The position numbers were made by a program, and so were the translations under genes. From Micrococcales bacterium (GTDB lineage Bacteria; Actinomycetota; Actinomycetes; Actinomycetales; Microbacteriaceae), in the NCBI GenBank assembly GCA_947441105.1, contig CANESN010000017.1, positions 1-11,138 of the forward strand: a DNA stretch of 11,138 nucleotides, read 5' to 3'. Below, piece by piece: positions 8,652 through 11,138 of this stretch; positions within the stretch are counted from its first letter, which is position 1; each line of letters begins with the position of its first letter. The notes beneath the pieces were generated by a model. It was not told where the DNA came from, did no database searches, and saw only the letters and a list, made by a program, of their open reading frames with translations.

Positions 8652-9164
8652 GTGGCTATGGCTAGACCAACTAATCCCCGGGACGCAAAGGTTCCAGTTT
8701 CCCTTTCGCAGGGCAAACTGATGCTGCGCGCGGTCAAGCTCAATAGCGTCACTGTCAGCATCATTCTGGTGATTGTTGCCGGCACCTTTCTAATCTCTTC
8801 TGACGTTCAGGCTTTTTTGAATCAGCGCCGACAGATCGCCGAGATGGAGGTGAGCATCCAGCAGGCTGAGCAGGCGGTTGAGGATATGCAAGCCGAGCGC
8901 GATCGCTGGCAAGACCCGGTGTATATCCGATCTCAAGCTAGAGACCGGCTCTACTACGTGCTTCCGGGTGAGGTTTCCTACCTCGTGATGGACACCGAGG
9001 GACTCGATTTCACCGATACCTCCGGAACCGTCGGGGCCCTGCTTGCAGCCAAGCGCAATGCTGACGAGATTTCACTTGAGGTTGCTGCAGCCAATGAAAA
9101 CTGGGTGGATGCACTTATCGAATCTGGACTCAGGGCAGCTCTTGATCAGCCTGAGGGTGAATAA
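8652..9164 (+). CDS. FtsB/DivIC-family septum formation initiator
   Basis: This is a small bitopic division protein of the type that works with FtsL and FtsQ at the septum. Residues about 33-49 form one membrane helix (VTVSIILVIVAGTFLIS), preceded by a short basic cytoplasmic part. Residues 57-85 are a coiled coil. The diagnostic actinobacterial segment WQDPVYIRSQARDRLYYVLPGE follows from Trp86 to Glu107. An acidic extracytoplasmic tail of about 60 residues completes the 170 residues. GTG 8652 is the longest start; ATG 8658 (two codons later) or ATG 8721, which has AGGG eight bases upstream, are alternatives. The latter would begin just before the membrane helix. The position after eno and before DUF501 matches the M. 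tuberculosis Rv1023-Rv1025 order. The stop overlaps the next start by one base (TAATG). Confidence 0.9.
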   Translation: MAMARPTNPRDAKVPVSLSQGKLMLRAVKLNSVTVSIILVIVAGTFLISSDVQAFLNQRRQIAEMEVSIQQAEQAVEDMQAERDRWQDPVYIRSQARDRLYYVLPGEVSYLVMDTEGLDFTDTSGTVGALLAAKRNADEISLEVAAANENWVDALIESGLRAALDQPEGE

Positions 9165-9655
9165 TGCCCGAAACTTCAGTCACCAATGAAGACATTATTG
9201 AGGTAACCAGGCAACTCGGCAGACCTGCCCGAGATATTCTGGCGATTGCCGCGCGGTGTGTTTGTGGTCGACCACTGGTTGTGAAGACCAAGCCTCGGCT
9301 TGATAACGGCACGCCATTTCCAACGCTCTACTACCTCACCCAACCGGCTGCAACCGCAGCGGTCTCAACCCTCGAAGCCTCCGGCTACATGGTTGAACTG
9401 CAGGACCTCTTGCAGACCGACAGCGAGATTTCAGCGGCATACTCGGCAGCTCACTTGCAGTATTTGGCTGAGCGCGAAGCCATTGAAGTTGTTGAGGAGA
9501 TAACAGATTTTTCAGCCGGCGGGATGCCAACCAGAGTCAAGTGCCTGCACGCGCTAATCGGTCATTCGCTAGCTAAAGGCGAGGGTGTAAATCCAATTGG
9601 CGATCTTGCTCTAAAGGCCTTGGAATGGTCTCCTGAGGTATGCCGGTGCGTATAG
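9164..9655 (+). CDS. DUF501 family protein of unknown function
   Basis: DUF501 is a widespread actinobacterial family without a known activity; no signal peptide or membrane helix is seen. Recognisable blocks are a CxC near the start (Cys32, Cys34 in ARCVCGRPLVV), PRLDNGTPFPTLYYLT at 44-59, LEASGYM 70-76, SAGGMPTRVKCLHALIGHSL at 117-136, GVNPIGD and a closing CxC (Cys160, Cys162) three residues from the end. The spread of Cys and His (32, 34, 127, 129, 134, 160, 162) would suit a metal or redox site, but this is inference. ATG 9164 overlaps the previous stop in TAATG and has GAGGG at 9153-9157, so it is translated with the FtsB-like gene. Length 163 is normal. The 3' end overlaps the protease gene. 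Confidence 0.9.
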   Translation: MPETSVTNEDIIEVTRQLGRPARDILAIAARCVCGRPLVVKTKPRLDNGTPFPTLYYLTQPAATAAVSTLEASGYMVELQDLLQTDSEISAAYSAAHLQYLAEREAIEVVEEITDFSAGGMPTRVKCLHALIGHSLAKGEGVNPIGDLALKALEWSPEVCRCV

Positions 9656-10866
9656 CGCTTTTGGTGCTGGGTCTTTTGCTGGCACCGGCAACCATTGCTG
9701 ACAACTGGTGGATTCAAAGCTATGGCTTTGACCAAACCCAGCTCGATGGATCCGGTGTAACCATTGCAGTTATCGACACCGGAATCGATTCTTCACACCC
9801 AGATTTACAGGGCACCGTGATTGACGGCGTCGACTTCTCCACCGTCGGGGTGCCAAATGGCACTTCCGGGGTTGGCAGCTCGGCTTTCCACGGGACCATG
9901 GTGGCATCGCTTATTGCGGGCCAAGGAAGCACCGGCTCTGGAGTCGTTGGCGTCGCTCCAAAAGCAAAACTGCTCGCCATTTCAATTGGCCTAGGCGTAC
10001 CGGGCTCCAATACCGATGACCAAATTGCCCAGGCGGTTAGGTGGGCGGTGGATCATGATGCTGACATCATCAACCTCTCGCTGACCCGAAACTCGCAAAC
10101 TTGGCCACGTAGCTGGGATGAGGCGTTTAGCTACGCCTTTGAAAATGATGTTTTGGTGGTTGCTGCCGCTGGAAATCGATCAGATAAATCCTCAAGACCA
10201 TCTGCCCCGGCAACTATCCCAGGTGTGGTTTCGGTAGGAGGAGTGACCAAAAACCAAGAACCAGCCGAAGCTTCAACGGCTGGTCTCGGGGTTGCCATCT
10301 CAGCTCCCGCTGAGGACCTGCTAGGCGCATATCCTGGTGAGGGCTATCGAATCTGGGACGGCTCATCAGCTGCCGCGCCACTGGTTTCCGGTCTACTCGC
10401 ACTTATGAAACAGGCTGATCCAAAAGCCAGTGCAAATGACCTAATCGAAAGGCTTTTGACATCGGCCAAAGACCTGGGGGCACCTGGCTTCGATGCAAAC
10501 TACGGACACGGAGTAATCGATCCGGTGGCAGCTCTTGCATCCACCGCCACGGCCGACGAAAACCCGCTGGGTTCGTTGAAAAACTGGATTACCCAATACC
10601 GATCCGCAGTGGAAGAGGAGCAGTCCGAGCTGGTTTCACCCAGTGAACCAGAACCTATCGCTGAGGATGTAAGCACCTCGAGCCAAGAAAACCCTGAACC
10701 AGTTGGCCAATCTATCTCGGAACCGTGGCTGAATCCGATACTCTATTGGCTGTTAGCACCCCTTGCACCGTTGCTCTGGATTGTTCTGCGTCGGAAGCGT
10801 ACGGGTAAGTCTGGGGCCTTGAAGAAAACCAAAGGTAAGCCGCAACATGACAGTAGCGAAAACTAA
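9640..10866 (+). CDS. Secreted, membrane-anchored S8 subtilisin-like serine peptidase
   Basis: This is an extracytoplasmic serine endopeptidase. The N-terminus is a signal peptide (hydrophobic 5-19, likely cut after ATIA at residue 20). The S8 domain has the full triad: Asp46 in AVIDTGIDSSHPDL, His84 in FHGTMVASLIAG and Ser243 in DGSSAAAP, with oxyanion Asn179 in AAAGN. It is therefore probably active; the final motif has Ser in place of the usual Thr of GTS. A Pro/Glu/Ser-rich linker (about 315-360) leads to one membrane helix (366-383) and a basic cytoplasmic tail. This layout resembles the mycosins of type VII secretion, but no ESX gene is in the window and no substrate is evident. ATG 9640 overlaps DUF501 by 16 bases, but its GAGG is one base away; GTG 9646, seven bases from GAGG, may be the true start. 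Confidence 0.92.
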   Translation: MPVRIALLVLGLLLAPATIADNWWIQSYGFDQTQLDGSGVTIAVIDTGIDSSHPDLQGTVIDGVDFSTVGVPNGTSGVGSSAFHGTMVASLIAGQGSTGSGVVGVAPKAKLLAISIGLGVPGSNTDDQIAQAVRWAVDHDADIINLSLTRNSQTWPRSWDEAFSYAFENDVLVVAAAGNRSDKSSRPSAPATIPGVVSVGGVTKNQEPAEASTAGLGVAISAPAEDLLGAYPGEGYRIWDGSSAAAPLVSGLLALMKQADPKASANDLIERLLTSAKDLGAPGFDANYGHGVIDPVAALASTATADENPLGSLKNWITQYRSAVEEEQSELVSPSEPEPIAEDVSTSSQENPEPVGQSISEPWLNPILYWLLAPLAPLLWIVLRRKRTGKSGALKKTKGKPQHDSSEN

Positions 10867-11138
10867 GTCCGTGACTCCACCTCAGGTGGCTCAGGAGATT
10901 CTCAACCCAAAGCCGCCACAGCGCATCTTGATTATCGGTGGTGGCTATGCCGGTTTCTACACCGCTTGGAAGCTGGAGAAGACCCTAAAGCGCGGTGAGG
11001 CGGAGGTTACTCTGGTTGACCCGCTACCGTACATGACTTACCAGCCTTTCCTTCCTGAGGTTGCAGCCGGTTCCATCGAGGCCCGCCACGTTGTGGTCTC
11101 TCACCGCCAACACCTCAAAAAGACCAACCTGGTCTCCG
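10847..11138 (+). CDS. NAD(P)/FAD-dependent oxidoreductase, NDH-2-like, 5' part
   Basis: Type II NADH dehydrogenases are single-subunit flavoproteins on the inner face of the membrane that pass electrons from NADH to quinone without pumping protons. About 97 codons are present and the frame is open to the window edge. After a 26-residue lead comes the FAD-binding Rossmann strand RILIIGGGYAGFYTAWKLE (residues 27-45), then EVTLVDPLPYMTYQPFLPEVAAGSIEARH, a pattern typical of the actinobacterial NDH-2-like family. ATG 10847 overlaps the protease gene by 20 bases and has AAAGG 11 bases upstream; GTG 10871 is an in-frame alternative without a good Shine-Dalgarno. The C-terminal NADH and membrane-binding parts are outside the window, so assignment to Ndh rather than a related oxidoreductase is not certain. 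Confidence 0.88.
   Translation, partial: MTVAKTKSVTPPQVAQEILNPKPPQRILIIGGGYAGFYTAWKLEKTLKRGEAEVTLVDPLPYMTYQPFLPEVAAGSIEARHVVVSHRQHLKKTNLVS

Noticed and set aside
9640..10866. Calling the subtilase a true MycP mycosin of a type VII secretion system
   Set aside because: Architecture is similar, but there are no ESX components in the window and the generic S8 motifs do not prove the assignment.

Overview
The window reads as a housekeeping region of an actinobacterial chromosome, most likely a Microbacteriaceae-type organism with modest GC (about mid-50s percent by eye), as in small freshwater or marine lineages. The evidence is the actinobacterial gene order prs-rplY-pth-mfd-mazG-(x)-eno-ftsB-like-DUF501, frequent GTG and TTG starts, and the actinobacteria-typical DUF501 protein. 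The family and habitat are inference; no rRNA gene is present. All supported genes lie on the + strand and are tightly packed.

Layout. 1-462 is the 3' end of prs (PRPP synthetase). After a 132-base leader with switch-like pairing come rplY (bL25, 595-1182), pth (start uncertain, end 1714), mfd (1724-5203) and mazG (TTG start two bases after the mfd stop, 5206-5901), spaced as one operon. A 110-base gap precedes hisS (6012-7211), which is a divergent HisRS type. A 90-base gap with a candidate promoter precedes eno (7302-8588), which ends in a long hairpin. The last operon is ftsB/divIC-like (8652-9164), DUF501 (9164-9655), a secreted membrane-anchored S8 subtilase (9640-10866) and the 5' end of an NDH-2-like FAD oxidoreductase (10847 to the window edge). 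All junctions in this operon overlap.

The genes serve nucleotide supply (prs), translation (rplY, pth, hisS), transcription-repair coupling (mfd), NTP pool cleaning (mazG), glycolysis (eno), division (ftsB-like), surface proteolysis (S8) and respiration (NDH-2). From memory, M. tuberculosis has the same backbone (Rv1014c-Rv1017c, then Rv1020-Rv1026). Two slots differ here: hisS sits where lpqU would be between mazG and eno, and a subtilase sits where a Ppx/GppA phosphatase would follow DUF501.

I found no mobile element, CRISPR array, tRNA or rRNA, and no convincing minus-strand gene. The signals most worth following are the rplY leader with two mutually exclusive helices around the ribosome binding site, the divergent hisS in the lpqU slot, the missing canonical pth start, the Cys/His pattern of DUF501, and the subtilase replacing ppx. 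I saw no clearly new multi-gene system.
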